Source: Oscillatoriales cyanobacterium CG2_30_40_61
GTDB lineage: Bacteria > Cyanobacteriota > Cyanobacteriia > Cyanobacteriales > Microcoleaceae
Length of the DNA stretch: 64,000 nt
Assembly (NCBI GenBank): GCA_001873365.1
Contig: MNYZ01000016.1
Coordinates: forward strand, 47,874-111,873
Reading direction: 5' to 3'
Shown: piece by piece, positions 46,026 to 55,114 of the stretch
How positions within the stretch are numbered: position 1 is the stretch's first letter
Layout of the letters: the number at the start of each line of letters is the position of its first letter
Notes under the pieces: generated by a model
What the model was told of the DNA's origin: nothing
Database searches by the model: none
The model's input: the letters and a program-made list of their open reading frames with translations, nothing else
Position numbers and translations under genes: made by a program

Positions 46026-46044
46026 ATAGTAAGCAGTGAATTGG

Positions 46045-46083
46045 TTTCAGGACTTAGAAGTGTTCTAACTGTAATGCGTAGTG
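46045..46083 (-). repeat. 39-bp dispersed repeat, copy 1
   Basis: On the minus strand this begins CACTACGCATTACAG and ends TCTAAGTCCTGAAA. It matches 54026-54064 at 36 of 39 positions in opposite orientation. In both places a CCCTATT/CCTATTA tandem array lies on the same side of the unit. Confidence 0.8.
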
Positions 46084-46088
46084 GTATA

Positions 46089-46240
46089 TATAGCAATCCC
46101 AAATAGGTTGTAATAATTTATAACTAATATTAAACAGCCAGAAGTATTATCTGGTGTTCTCTATTCCCTGTTCCCTGTTCCCTGTTCCCTGTTCCCTTTT
46201 GATCCCAAATTTTGGATACAACTCAAATAGGATTGCTATA
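46089..46240. mobile_element. MITE with IS630-like terminal inverted repeats, abutting xdhA
   Basis: The left end TATAGCAATCCCAAATAGG and the right end (complement TATAGCAATCCTATTTGAG) match at 17 of 22 positions, with an exact 11-base outer core TATAGCAATCC. The element is about 152 bp, contains no gene, and includes a CCCTGTT tandem run (about 46164-46198). It starts and ends in TA, as for IS630-type insertions. The same terminal core (TATAGCAGTCC) occurs at 63694 before the IS630 transposase. The xdhA start codon lies 4 bases after the right end. Confidence 0.7.
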
Positions 46241-46244
46241 GCTT

Positions 46245-47654
46245 ATGCAAAATAACACCTTTAGCCTAACAATTAATAATCAAAAAGTCGATATCCAAGA
46301 CCTTTCGCCCACCCTAACCCTATTAGATTATTTGCGAAGTAGTGGACGGGTGGGAACAAAAGAAGGTTGCGGGGATGGGGACTGTGGCGCTTGTACCGTT
46401 GCAGTTATTGGTCAGGGAGCGGACGGACAACCCCAATATCTAGCAATGAATAGTTGTTTAATTCCCCTAGCAACGATGGCAGGGCGAGAAATAATTACCG
46501 TTGAAGGTGTGGGAAAAAACAGCCTGCATCCGGTACAAGAAGCGATGGTTAGTTTCGGAGGTTCCCAATGTGGCTATTGTACCCCGGGCTTTATTATGAG
46601 TTTATTTGCCGCCTACTATAATGGTCAAGTTGACGATGAATCCTTAGAAGGTAATTTATGTCGATGTACGGGTTATTTACCGATTAGGAAAGCCGCAGAA
46701 GCCGTTAATAACTCCCATGCTTGCGATCAGTTTAGTCAACGTTTACAAGAGATTAATTTACAAATTAATTCTATCAAATATATTACTTCTTGTCAACAGT
46801 TTTTCCGTCCGATTCAACTCTGGGAAGTTTTAAATCTTTTACAACAATATCCTCAAGCTCAATTAATTGCAGGGGGAACAGATTTAGGTTTAGAAATCAG
46901 TCATCATCGCCAAGAATTTTCTACCCTAATTTCCTTAGAATCCGTTGCAGAACTCCAACAAATTCAACATAATTCAGAGACTATAGAAATCGGCGCGGCT
47001 ATTCCTTTGAGTTATATTCAAGAACAATTAAGGGGAATATTTCCGAGTTTAGATGAAATGTTAACCTGGTTTGCGGGTAAACAAATTCGCAATCGTGCTA
47101 CTATTGGAGGTAATATTGCTACAGCTTCTCCTATTGGAGATTTAGCCCCGGTTTTATTATCTTTAGATGCTCAACTAAGGTTAGCCAGTTTAACCGGAGA
47201 ACGAATTATTGCTATTGCTGAATTTTTTCAAGGTTATCGTCAAACCCAATTACAACAGCAAGAATTGATTGTTTCAATTATTATTCCTAAAACGATTACT
47301 AAAAATGCGGCGAAGCGTTTTAGTCAATCCTATAAAATCGGAAAACGTGGAACCGATGATATTAGTATTGTTTCCGCAGCATTTACGATAGATTTAGATA
47401 CAAATAATACAATTATTTATGCTAGACTCGCCTATGGTGGAGTTGCAGCAATTCCAATCCGAGCGATTAATATTGAAACTATGTTAATCGGAAAACCTTG
47501 GAATTTAGCAACTATTCAACAGACTAAAATTATGCTAAAAAATGCTTTTACTCCCTTAACAGATTTACGAGCAAGTGCTAGTTATAGAAAACGATTAGTT
47601 GCTAATTTGTTTGAAAAGTTTTTCCTAGAGTTTTCTCCCCTATCTCGTTTCTAG
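46245..47654 (+). CDS. xdhA: xanthine dehydrogenase small subunit (2Fe-2S and FAD domains)
   Basis: This subunit passes electrons from the molybdenum centre to FAD and NAD. Residues 1-80 form a plant-type 2Fe-2S domain with C42, C47, C50 and C71 (GCGDGDCGAC); the second cluster domain has C109 and C112 (SQCGYCTPG) and C139 and C141 (NLCRCTG). From about 185 to 460 lies the FAD-binding part (AQLIAGGTDLGLEI, RNRATIGGNIATASPIGDLA). The 469-residue length fits bacterial XdhA. The ATG lies just after a MITE end, with no good ribosome-binding site in front. XdhB and XdhC follow. Confidence 0.93.
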   Translation: MQNNTFSLTINNQKVDIQDLSPTLTLLDYLRSSGRVGTKEGCGDGDCGACTVAVIGQGADGQPQYLAMNSCLIPLATMAGREIITVEGVGKNSLHPVQEAMVSFGGSQCGYCTPGFIMSLFAAYYNGQVDDESLEGNLCRCTGYLPIRKAAEAVNNSHACDQFSQRLQEINLQINSIKYITSCQQFFRPIQLWEVLNLLQQYPQAQLIAGGTDLGLEISHHRQEFSTLISLESVAELQQIQHNSETIEIGAAIPLSYIQEQLRGIFPSLDEMLTWFAGKQIRNRATIGGNIATASPIGDLAPVLLSLDAQLRLASLTGERIIAIAEFFQGYRQTQLQQQELIVSIIIPKTITKNAAKRFSQSYKIGKRGTDDISIVSAAFTIDLDTNNTIIYARLAYGGVAAIPIRAINIETMLIGKPWNLATIQQTKIMLKNAFTPLTDLRASASYRKRLVANLFEKFFLEFSPLSRF

Positions 47655-47809
47655 GTTCCACCTAGAAATGCTCTAAAAGTGGCTCTGCCACCTATCAAGG
47701 CGGAGCCTCTAATTTATTATTCCCAGGGAGACCCTGGGAACTAGGAAAAACTAGGAAAAGATTGCGCTCAAGCGCAACAACGTGCAACAACAAATCTAAG
47801 GATAAAAAT
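47655..47809. repeat. GGCTCTGCC/CCAGGG-type dispersed repeat between xdhA and xdhB
   Basis: AAGTGGCTCTGCCACC, GGCGGAGCCTCTAATTTATT and CCCAGGGAGACCCTGGGAAC form two small palindromes in sequence. Near-identical units are common between genes in cyanobacteria. A further small palindrome, TTGCGCTCAAGCGCAA, lies at 47762. Confidence 0.6.
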
Positions 47810-50107
47810 ATGGAAGATAATAATAAATTTAAAGCCCATGAAAGTGCTGTTGGTCATGTTACGGGAAAAGCGATTTATACCGATGACCAAAGATTACCCA
47901 ACGGAATGTTATATTTATGGCCCGTATTATCTCCTTATGCTAAAGCTAAAATATTAAAAATTGATGCTTCAAATTTAGATACTATTCCGGGGTTTGTTAC
48001 TATTTTAACATCTAATGATATCAAAGGCAATAATAACACCGGAACGATTAAACATGATGAAGTCCTATTACCTTATGATGAAATTAACTATTGGGGTCAA
48101 CCTGTAGTATGGGTAGTTGCAGAAACAGAAATTGCAGCCCAAAAAGCAGCCGAAACTATAAAAATTGATTATAAAGTCTTAACTCCTATTTTAACAATTC
48201 AAGACGCAATTAAAAATAATAGTGTTCACGCCGATAAAAATATTATGAGTCGCGGAAATATCACCCATGCTTTACAAGAATCTGATTTTATTTTAACTGG
48301 AGAAATTAAAATTCTAGGTCAAGATCACTTTTATTTAGAAACTCAAGTAAGTTGGGTTATTCCCAATATGGAAGACAATTATCAAGTCTATTCCTCGACT
48401 CAACATCCGAGTGAAACTCAAGCGATTATTTCCGAGGTTTTAGACATTCCTAGAAATCAAATAGTTGTCACTTGTTTACGCATGGGAGGCGGGTTTGGAG
48501 GCAAAGAAACCCAAGCTAATCCTACCGCAGCTATAGCCGCCTTAGCCGCTCAAAAAACCGGACGTCCGGCGCGAGTTCGACTCAAACGAGATCAAGATAT
48601 GATTATAACTGGAAAACGCCATGGTTTTTTCGGTCAATATCAAGTAGGATTTAACTCAGCAGGTCAACTTTTAGCCCTAGATATTGATTTATATTCCGAT
48701 GGCGGTTGGAGTGCGGATTTATCCTTCCCTATTTTACAACGGGCGATGTTTCATCTGGATAATTGTTATTATATTCCTAACTTAGAAATTAGAGGTCAAG
48801 TCCTGAAAACTAATAAGGTTTCTAATACGGCTTTTAGGGGGTTTGGTGGGCCGCAAGGCATGGTAATTATTGAGGAAATTATGGATGGAATTGCGCGTAA
48901 GTTAGGTTTACCGCCTGAATTAGTTAGAGAACGTAATTTTTATCATGGAGAAGCAGAAACTAATACTACCCATTATGGTCAAGAAATTTTTGATAATCGC
49001 ATTTTAAGGGTTTGGGAGGAAGTTAAACTAAAATCAAATTTTGCCCAGCGAAAAATAGAAACAGTACAATTCAATCAAAATAATAATTATCAAAAACGTG
49101 GGTTAGCAATTACTCCGGTTAAATTCGGAATTTCTTTTACCAAAACCGAATATAATCAAGCAGGAGCTTTAATTTTAATTTACCTAGATGGGAGTATTCA
49201 ACTTAATCATGGAGGGACAGAAATGGGTCAGGGTTTACAAACGAAAATGTTACAGGTTGCTTCCCAAGCATTAGGAGTCAATATTGAACGTTTTAGAATT
49301 ATGCCAACCAGTACGGATAAAGTCCCCAATACCTCGGCTACGGCTGCTTCTAGTAGTTCTGACTTAAATGGTCAAGCGATTAAAAATGCCTGTGAAATTC
49401 TCAAAAAACGATTATCAAAAGTGGCTGCAAAGTTGTTAAATATGGATGAACCTCAAGAGTTAATCTTTGAGCAAGATTGGATTTATTGTCAAAGTTATCC
49501 TAGTCAAAAAATAGAATTTAATCAAGTCGTTAAACAAGCTTATAACCAACGAGTAAGTTTATCCACAACGGGCTATTATCGGACTCCTAATATTTACTAT
49601 GACCCCAAAATAGGTAAAGGTAGACCCTTCTATTATTATGCCTATGGAGCGGCGGTAAGTGAAGTGGAAATTGATGGATTTACGGGGACATTTAAACTGC
49701 GCCAAGTGGATATTGTTCATGATGTGGGAGAATCCTTAAATCCTTTAATTGATATTGGACAAATAGAAGGAGGTTTTGTCCAGGGAATGGGATGGTTAAC
49801 CATGGAAGAATTGGTCTGGGATGAGTCTGGAAGATTAAAAACTTTTGCTCCTAGTACCTATAAAATTCCGACAATTAAAGAAATCCCTAAAAATTTTAAG
49901 GTTGACTTATTAAAACGGGCGGCTCAGGATGGGGTAATTTATGGTAGTAAAGCGGTGGGAGAACCTCCTTTTATGTTAGCAATCTCGGTCAGAGAAGCGA
50001 TTAAAGAAGCTATTGCAGCCTTTGGTCAAAGGGATTCGGTTTTTTTAGCTTCTCCTGCTACCCCAGAAGCTATTTTAAATGCTATTGAACAGGGACAATT
50101 TACCTAA
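47810..50107 (+). CDS. xdhB: xanthine dehydrogenase molybdopterin-binding subunit
   Basis: The large subunit oxidises hypoxanthine and xanthine at the Mo cofactor. By spacing from bovine xanthine oxidoreductase, the key residues are present: Q198 (SSTQHP, bovine Q767), E233 (GGGFGGKE, E802), R311 (RAMFHLDNC, R880), R343 and F345 (AFRGFGG, R912 and F914) and E718 (AVGEPPFMLA, E1261). These define purine substrate binding rather than aldehyde oxidase or CO dehydrogenase. Length 765 residues from ATG 47810; an upstream frame to 47762 is repeat DNA. It is 155 bases after xdhA. Confidence 0.95.
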   Translation: MEDNNKFKAHESAVGHVTGKAIYTDDQRLPNGMLYLWPVLSPYAKAKILKIDASNLDTIPGFVTILTSNDIKGNNNTGTIKHDEVLLPYDEINYWGQPVVWVVAETEIAAQKAAETIKIDYKVLTPILTIQDAIKNNSVHADKNIMSRGNITHALQESDFILTGEIKILGQDHFYLETQVSWVIPNMEDNYQVYSSTQHPSETQAIISEVLDIPRNQIVVTCLRMGGGFGGKETQANPTAAIAALAAQKTGRPARVRLKRDQDMIITGKRHGFFGQYQVGFNSAGQLLALDIDLYSDGGWSADLSFPILQRAMFHLDNCYYIPNLEIRGQVLKTNKVSNTAFRGFGGPQGMVIIEEIMDGIARKLGLPPELVRERNFYHGEAETNTTHYGQEIFDNRILRVWEEVKLKSNFAQRKIETVQFNQNNNYQKRGLAITPVKFGISFTKTEYNQAGALILIYLDGSIQLNHGGTEMGQGLQTKMLQVASQALGVNIERFRIMPTSTDKVPNTSATAASSSSDLNGQAIKNACEILKKRLSKVAAKLLNMDEPQELIFEQDWIYCQSYPSQKIEFNQVVKQAYNQRVSLSTTGYYRTPNIYYDPKIGKGRPFYYYAYGAAVSEVEIDGFTGTFKLRQVDIVHDVGESLNPLIDIGQIEGGFVQGMGWLTMEELVWDESGRLKTFAPSTYKIPTIKEIPKNFKVDLLKRAAQDGVIYGSKAVGEPPFMLAISVREAIKEAIAAFGQRDSVFLASPATPEAILNAIEQGQFT

Positions 50108-50188
50108 AAATTATCCTTGATTTAATCTGTGATTAATCTTAGTTATTAATTCAGTTTTCTATTGATTACTTGCCTTTCTTGTGTTATA

Positions 50189-51133
50189 ATGATTAAATTC
50201 TACCAACAACTTATTCAAGTTTTAAATCAAGGGGATGTGGTGGTGGCAACGGTCACCAGGGTTAAAGGTTCAGTCCCGAGGGAAATGGGTGCTAAAATGA
50301 TCATTTGTGCCGATGGTCGAACTTTTGATACAATTGGAGGAGGAGCGGGAGAATTTAAAGTCATTCAGCAAGCTGGGGAAGTCTTAAAAACTGGAAAAAA
50401 GCAATTAGTTGAAATTGACCTATCCGGCACTCCTGAAAGGGAAACTCAGGGGGTTTGTGGGGGGTTAATGCAGGTTTTATTAGAAAGATGGTCAGGGGAA
50501 AAAGCGATCGCATTAACAGAAAAAATTTTACAGAATTTAGAAACAGGAAAATCTGTTATTCTTGTAACTTATTTTGATAAAACTTTTCCCTATTTACTAT
50601 CACAAAATAACCCCATTGTCATCTCCGATCAAACCTTTATAGAAACCTTGAAACCCTCGCCGACTTTATTAATTATAGGCGCGGGTCATGTCGGAGAAAA
50701 GTTGGCTCAAATAGCTGATTTTATTGGCTTTAAAATTATCATCCAAGACTCTCGGACTGAGTTAACCCATCCAGAAAGATTTCCTCCCCAGGTTCAAATT
50801 TTTAATCAAAGTGTCAGCAATGTTTTACAACAATTAACATCCCATGAAAATCTCTATATTGCCTTAGTAAACCGAGGATATATTTATGATATTGAAGCGT
50901 TAAAGGTGATTTTAAATTGGGATTTATCCTATCAATATATTGGAATGATTGGTAGCAAAAAAAGAATTAACTGGGTTTACCAAGACTTACAAGAATCTGG
51001 AATTTCTCCCCATCAACTCGAAAAAATTCATGCTCCCATCGGATTAGAAATTGGCGCACTAACTCCTGAAGAAATCGCCATTAGTATTGGTGCAGAATTA
51101 ATTCGAGTTTATCGAGAAAAACAGAAACCTTAA
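50189..51133 (+). CDS. xdhC: XdhC-family molybdenum cofactor insertion protein
   Basis: XdhC binds molybdenum cofactor, supports its sulfuration and delivers it to XdhB. The N-terminal domain has VTRVKGSVPREMGAKMIICA and GGGAGEF, with a Cys in QGVCGGLMQVL that may bind the cofactor. The C-terminal Rossmann-like domain has LLIIGAGHVGEKLAQIADF and NRGYIYDIEAL, with YIGMIGSKKR. The ATG at 50189 (MIKFYQQL) gives 314 residues; an earlier start adds a Cys-rich nine-residue stretch without support. It lies 81 bases after xdhB and completes the operon. Confidence 0.92.
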   Translation: MIKFYQQLIQVLNQGDVVVATVTRVKGSVPREMGAKMIICADGRTFDTIGGGAGEFKVIQQAGEVLKTGKKQLVEIDLSGTPERETQGVCGGLMQVLLERWSGEKAIALTEKILQNLETGKSVILVTYFDKTFPYLLSQNNPIVISDQTFIETLKPSPTLLIIGAGHVGEKLAQIADFIGFKIIIQDSRTELTHPERFPPQVQIFNQSVSNVLQQLTSHENLYIALVNRGYIYDIEALKVILNWDLSYQYIGMIGSKKRINWVYQDLQESGISPHQLEKIHAPIGLEIGALTPEEIAISIGAELIRVYREKQKP

Positions 51134-51159
51134 GTTTGAGACTGTTTCAGCTAAATCTT

Positions 51160-51705
51160 TTAATTCAGATAGGCTTTACATTCATTCAAAATCCGAGTAT
51201 CATTTTCACTAGGATTAGAAAGACGATGAAATCCTTCTAAAACTAGATTATTTTCGCTAACTTGACCTCCGACCGTGGCGACAACCGCCGTATTATTCAA
51301 ACCAATTTGATAGGAATGAGTCTCTTGACTATAACTATCAATAATATTTAAACTCAGATGACTTCCTTGAGGAACTCCAGTAAAACAGTCAAAAGATGAG
51401 CGCGGCATATAAAACGCCCCAATTACTTGACCTTGCTTGACTTCAAACACCAGATAAGATTGTCCAATTTGTTCGGGTTGGGGAGATTCACCATAGAGGT
51501 AAACCCCATCTGTGAGAAAATTACGTTGGACAACGGCGGTTTCTGAGTCAGGACTGGGAGGATTTTGTGAAACTAAGACGGTGTTCGCCGAGGCGACTCC
51601 CCCCACCATAGTTAGGGCTAAAGTTGTACTCAGGAGGGAAAGTCGGGTAAATCTCCGGCAAAATCCACTCCCAGATAAAATAGAATTGAGCAGTTGATCA
51701 AGCAT
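51160..51705 (-). CDS. secreted protein of unknown function
   Basis: A 181-residue precursor with an N-terminal segment of about 40 residues that holds a hydrophobic stretch (LSLLSTTLALTMVGGVASA) and likely cleavage before NTVLVSQ. The mature part contains FLTDGVYLYGESPQPEQIGQ, SYLVFEVKQGQVIGAFYMPR and SSFDCFTG, and ends NECKAYLN, so a disulphide between the two Cys is possible. The pattern occurs in other cyanobacteria but I know no function. It is convergent with xdhC and divergent from glgA. Confidence 0.7.
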   Translation of the reverse strand: MLDQLLNSILSGSGFCRRFTRLSLLSTTLALTMVGGVASANTVLVSQNPPSPDSETAVVQRNFLTDGVYLYGESPQPEQIGQSYLVFEVKQGQVIGAFYMPRSSFDCFTGVPQGSHLSLNIIDSYSQETHSYQIGLNNTAVVATVGGQVSENNLVLEGFHRLSNPSENDTRILNECKAYLN

Positions 51706-51952
51706 TTTTTGAATCTCCTGCGAAAAGCATTGATAACCGAATCTCTAGCTACAGTATTAATTGAGTTGATTTCGGTGAAATTTACTGCTAACTGCAACAT
51801 ACAATACTATTTTGAAATTCTTTTGAAGTGGGCATGACCTTTTTGATTAACCTAGATCGTTAATTTACCGAAACTAGATTAAAGCGTTTCAATAGTATGC
51901 CCACCAGAGGTATGATGACGTTACGGAGCAACTAAGGGAACGCAAAATCAAA

Positions 51953-53404
51953 ATGCGAATTCTATTTGTCGCCGCAGAAGCGGCACCTTTAGCAAAAGTA
52001 GGTGGGATGGGAGATGTGGTCGGTGCATTGCCGCAGGTTTTGCGGGCAATGGGACACGATGTTCGCATCTTTATGCCCTATTATGGCTTTCTCGCCGATA
52101 AGATCAAAGTCCCAAAAGACCCGATCTGGTGGGGAAATGCCATGTATCAGCGTTTCGCTGTCTTTGAAACGGTATTTCCAAAAACCGATGTGCCATTATA
52201 TTTATTTGGGCATCCCTCTTTTATGCCTCGTCGCGTTTATTACGGAGAGGATGAGGAGTGGCGGTTCACCTTATTTTCTAGTGGTGCGGCGGAATTCGCC
52301 TGGAATTATTGGAAACCCCATATCATTCACTGCCATGACTGGCATACGGGAATGATTCCGGTCTGGATGCAAGAAACACCGGATATTGCCACAGTCTTCA
52401 CTATTCATAATTTAGCATATCAAGGGCCTTGGCGTTGGTATTTGGAACGAATTACTTGGTGTCCTTGGTATATGCAAGGTCACAATACCATGGCGGCGGC
52501 AGTACAAGCGGCTGACCGAGTAACAACGGTTTCACCGACCTATGCTGAACAAATTCAAACCGCAGCTTATGGGGAAAATTTAGAAGGGTTACTTTCCTTT
52601 GTCAGTGGCAAAACGACGGGAATTTTGAATGGAATTGATACCAATTCCTATAACCCGGCGACTGACCCTTATATTCCAGAACGGTTTACGGCGGATAGTT
52701 TGGAAAATCGCCGCGCCAATAAGGTTGCCATTCAAGAAGAAGTGGGGTTAGAAGTTAATTCTAATACTTTTTTAATGGGGATGGTAACTCGATTGGTGGA
52801 ACAGAAAGGGATTGATTTGGTAATTCAAATTATGGATCAATTCCTATCCTATAGCGATTGTCAATTGATTGTTTTAGGAACGGGCGATCGCTATTATGAA
52901 ACCCAATTATGGCACATGGCTTCCCGGTATCCGGGTCGGATGACGACGCAATTATTGTTTAATGATGCCCTATCAAGGCGGATTTATGCGGGTTGTGATG
53001 CCTTTATTATGCCGAGTCGGTTTGAACCCTGCGGCATTAGTCAAATGTTGGCGATGCGTTATGGTTGTATTCCGATTGTTCGACGGACGGGCGGTTTAGT
53101 CGATACGGTATCCTATAATGATCCGATTAATTATCAGGGCACGGGATACTGTTTCGATCGCTATGAACCCTTGGATTTTTATACCTCAATGGTTCGGGCT
53201 TCTGAAGCTTTCCGGTTTAAAGATCAATGGCGAGAACTCCAACGTCGGGCGATGAGTCAAAACTTTAGTTGGGAAAATTCCGCTAGAGAGTATATCCAAC
53301 TTTACAACAATGTAATGGATAGTTATGGCGGTGTTTCTAATGAACCCGCACCCGCACCCGCACCTCCCCAACCCCCTCAACCCACTCCTGGTGCAGTGGT
53401 TTAA
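51953..53404 (+). CDS. glgA: glycogen synthase (ADP-glucose type)
   Basis: GlgA extends glycogen from ADP-glucose in the cytoplasm. The GT5 N-terminal ADP-glucose-binding motif is [13 protein letters not shown] (residues 15-27); other motifs are [31 protein letters not shown] and the C-terminal [18 protein letters not shown] with GGLVDTV. It belongs to the longer-loop cyanobacterial type that begins [17 protein letters not shown]. After the catalytic domain there is a short Pro-Ala tail ([17 protein letters not shown]) coded by CCCGCA repeats. Length 483 residues. Confidence 0.95.
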   Translation: MRILFVAAEAAPLAKVGGMGDVVGALPQVLRAMGHDVRIFMPYYGFLADKIKVPKDPIWWGNAMYQRFAVFETVFPKTDVPLYLFGHPSFMPRRVYYGEDEEWRFTLFSSGAAEFAWNYWKPHIIHCHDWHTGMIPVWMQETPDIATVFTIHNLAYQGPWRWYLERITWCPWYMQGHNTMAAAVQAADRVTTVSPTYAEQIQTAAYGENLEGLLSFVSGKTTGILNGIDTNSYNPATDPYIPERFTADSLENRRANKVAIQEEVGLEVNSNTFLMGMVTRLVEQKGIDLVIQIMDQFLSYSDCQLIVLGTGDRYYETQLWHMASRYPGRMTTQLLFNDALSRRIYAGCDAFIMPSRFEPCGISQMLAMRYGCIPIVRRTGGLVDTVSYNDPINYQGTGYCFDRYEPLDFYTSMVRASEAFRFKDQWRELQRRAMSQNFSWENSAREYIQLYNNVMDSYGGVSNEPAPAPAPPQPPQPTPGAVV

Positions 53405-53408
53405 CCTA

Positions 53409-53541
53409 AATAGGTAATGGGTAATGGGTAATGGGTAATGGGTAATGGGTAATGGGTAATGGGTAATGGGTAATATTCCTGTTCCCTGTTCCCTGTTCCC
53501 TGTTCCCTGTTCCCTGTTCCCTGTTCCCTGTTCCCTGCTCT
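53409..53541. repeat. two adjoining tandem arrays: GGGTAAT then CCCTGTT
   Basis: About nine exact GGTAATG heptamers are followed, after ATATT, by about nine exact CCCTGTT heptamers. Both are pure heptanucleotide arrays, so copy number should differ among strains. They lie between convergent glgA and the DUF1824 gene. Confidence 0.9.
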
Positions 53542-53554
53542 TAATTTATTGATT

Positions 53555-53968
53555 TTAAGCAAATAAGTCTAAAGGAAAATGTCCGTATACTCCATTAATT
53601 CCATTTTCTTCTGTGGATTGAAAGGAAATTAAAACCCCCCGATATTTTTCTAAATAGGGACTAATATAGAAATTTTGACTGCGACCATTAAATTTTAAAT
53701 AGACCGCTTCCGATACAGCTTCTAAGGCATGATCTTCGAGATTAATTGAATATTCAAAGGCTTTTAAATAATCTGTTAATGCGCTTAAAGCCTCTGCCAT
53801 GGTATCAGCACAAATGCCAATCATTTGATATTCAGATTCACGGTTAAGTAGTAATAACGCGGTTTGAATCTTAACCTTTTCGGAATCAGAAATAGGGGAA
53901 ATTGCATCTGTACATATAAAGCCCTTTAAAATAGCTTGAGCTTCCGAAATAGTTAATGGGGATATCAT
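53555..53968 (-). CDS. DUF1824 family protein
   Basis: This 137-residue soluble protein shows LTISEAQAILKGFICTD at the start, YQMIGICADTMAEALSALTD in the middle and YRGVLISFQSTEENGINGVYG then GHFPLDLF at the end. This pattern matches the cyanobacteria-restricted DUF1824 family, whose function is unknown. It stands alone between repeat arrays and has no signal peptide or membrane segment. Confidence 0.82.
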   Translation of the reverse strand: MISPLTISEAQAILKGFICTDAISPISDSEKVKIQTALLLLNRESEYQMIGICADTMAEALSALTDYLKAFEYSINLEDHALEAVSEAVYLKFNGRSQNFYISPYLEKYRGVLISFQSTEENGINGVYGHFPLDLFA

Positions 53969-54025
53969 AATTAATCAGGCTTTGAAGTTAGGGTTAGAAA
54001 TAAAAGAACACCTGATGCACTATAG

Positions 54026-54064
54026 CACTACCCATTACAGTTAGGACACTTCTAAATCCTGAAA
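54026..54064 (+). repeat. 39-bp dispersed repeat, copy 2
   Basis: Begins CACTACCCATTACAG and ends TCTAAATCCTGAAA, 36 of 39 identical to the minus strand at 46045-46083. It is preceded by TATAG and followed within a few bases by a CCCTATT array (54069-54103), the same order as at the other copy. Confidence 0.8.
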
Positions 54065-54068
54065 ATCA

Positions 54069-54103
54069 TTCCCTATTCCCTATTCCCTATTCCCTATTCC
54101 CTA
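54069..54103. repeat. CCCTATT tandem repeat
   Basis: Five exact TCCCTAT heptamers in tandem, attached to copy 2 of the 39-bp repeat. Confidence 0.85.
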
Positions 54104-54113
54104 GCCCCATAGC

Positions 54114-54725
54114 CTAGGCTGTGGCATGGGTCAATTCTTCCCACCGTTGATGCCAAAGTTCCATGGCGGTTTCCCCCTGGGGTAAGTCAGCAAATTCTTG
54201 AATTTGTTGTTGAAGTTCCGGGGCTAGACGCTCTAAGCCATCGAAGGTATTACAATAATGTAAAATGGTTTTCCAGCCGTCATGCCATTGTTGAGCCGTT
54301 TGTTGACGCTCCCGCAGGGGTCTGATCCTTTCTTCTTCTTGGGCTTGACGTTGGGCTTCCAGTTTTAATTGTTGGGATTTTTGCGCCCAGGCAGACCGCC
54401 ATGCTTCTAGGACGGTGGAGTCATACTGAGTTGGGTATTGCTTCACTTCTAAACTGAGCATTTCCCCCAGTTGCTCTAAGTAGGAGCGATCGCTACAATT
54501 TTTAATCGCATCTAACCCCGTTTCTTTCCAGAGGGGTAGGCGACGATAGCTGACGAAAATGGCTTTTTTCTGTTCAATTTTTACCCAAATTTGGTGTTGC
54601 CAGAATTCTAGGCGCTCAATGTTTCGAGGTGCGATACTGAGTAAATTAGCAACTTCCAACCAGACACGGGCTAGGGGCCATTGACTTGGAACAATTACTC
54701 CAGCCTGAATTAAATTATGAGACAT
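54114..54725 (-). CDS. hypothetical protein with helical, Gln- and Glu-rich centre
   Basis: I do not recognise this gene. The product is about 203 residues from MSHNLIQAGVIVPS (an ATG six bases upstream gives two more residues). The first 70 residues look like a small alpha/beta domain (WLEVANLLSIAPRNIERLEF, IWVKIEQKKAIFVSYRR). Residues 115-160 are strongly charged and probably coiled coil (AQKSQQLKLEAQRQAQEEER). The C-terminus has WHDGWKTILHYCNTFDGLER and ends HQRWEELTHATA. There is no signal peptide or membrane helix. It is divergent from the ribbon-helix-helix gene. Confidence 0.65.
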   Translation of the reverse strand: MSHNLIQAGVIVPSQWPLARVWLEVANLLSIAPRNIERLEFWQHQIWVKIEQKKAIFVSYRRLPLWKETGLDAIKNCSDRSYLEQLGEMLSLEVKQYPTQYDSTVLEAWRSAWAQKSQQLKLEAQRQAQEEERIRPLRERQQTAQQWHDGWKTILHYCNTFDGLERLAPELQQQIQEFADLPQGETAMELWHQRWEELTHATA

Positions 54726-54731
54726 GGGCAA

Positions 54732-55114
54732 ACACCTAGATTCTGCACTATAAATTTCCCAAACAATAAATATAGCGTATTAATTGGGAATTATCAATAA
54801 TAATACTCTATATTTGGAATTTAGTCTAGGTCTTGAGGAAGAAAAATTGCCGCCCCTGGCTAGACGGGGCCAAGATTGTAGATAGAAATACGGCAAGTTG
54901 GGTTGAAGCATTTTTGAGTATAGACTTTAATACAATAGCAGAAGTTAACACCCTTGGCAAAGGCTCAAATACCCTGGGAAATTTATCAAAAATAGGGAAT
55001 AGAGAACACACCGAACACCAGAAAGCTAAACCTTAATTTAGATAGTTTTAATCTGACGTTATTTGTACTACACTAATATTACACAAACGTCTACTTTTTC
55101 CAGGAGAAAAAATT
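54732..55114. other. AT-rich divergent region, no gene seen
   Basis: This gap of about 380 bases holds no convincing gene; a 67-codon plus-strand frame at 54833 shows no family pattern and no ribosome-binding site. Near 55058-55085 the sequence TTTGTACTACACTAATATT then ACACAAA has weak dyad symmetry and lies about 30 bases before the ribbon-helix-helix start codon, a possible operator. AGGAG precedes the ATG. Confidence 0.45.

Noticed and set aside
53409..53541. Could the heptamer arrays be a CRISPR?
   Set aside because: Units are 7 bases with no spacers, and no cas genes are present in the window.
54833..55036. 67-codon frame upstream of the ribbon-helix-helix gene
   Set aside because: No ribosome-binding site, no recognised motif, and AT-rich intergenic composition.
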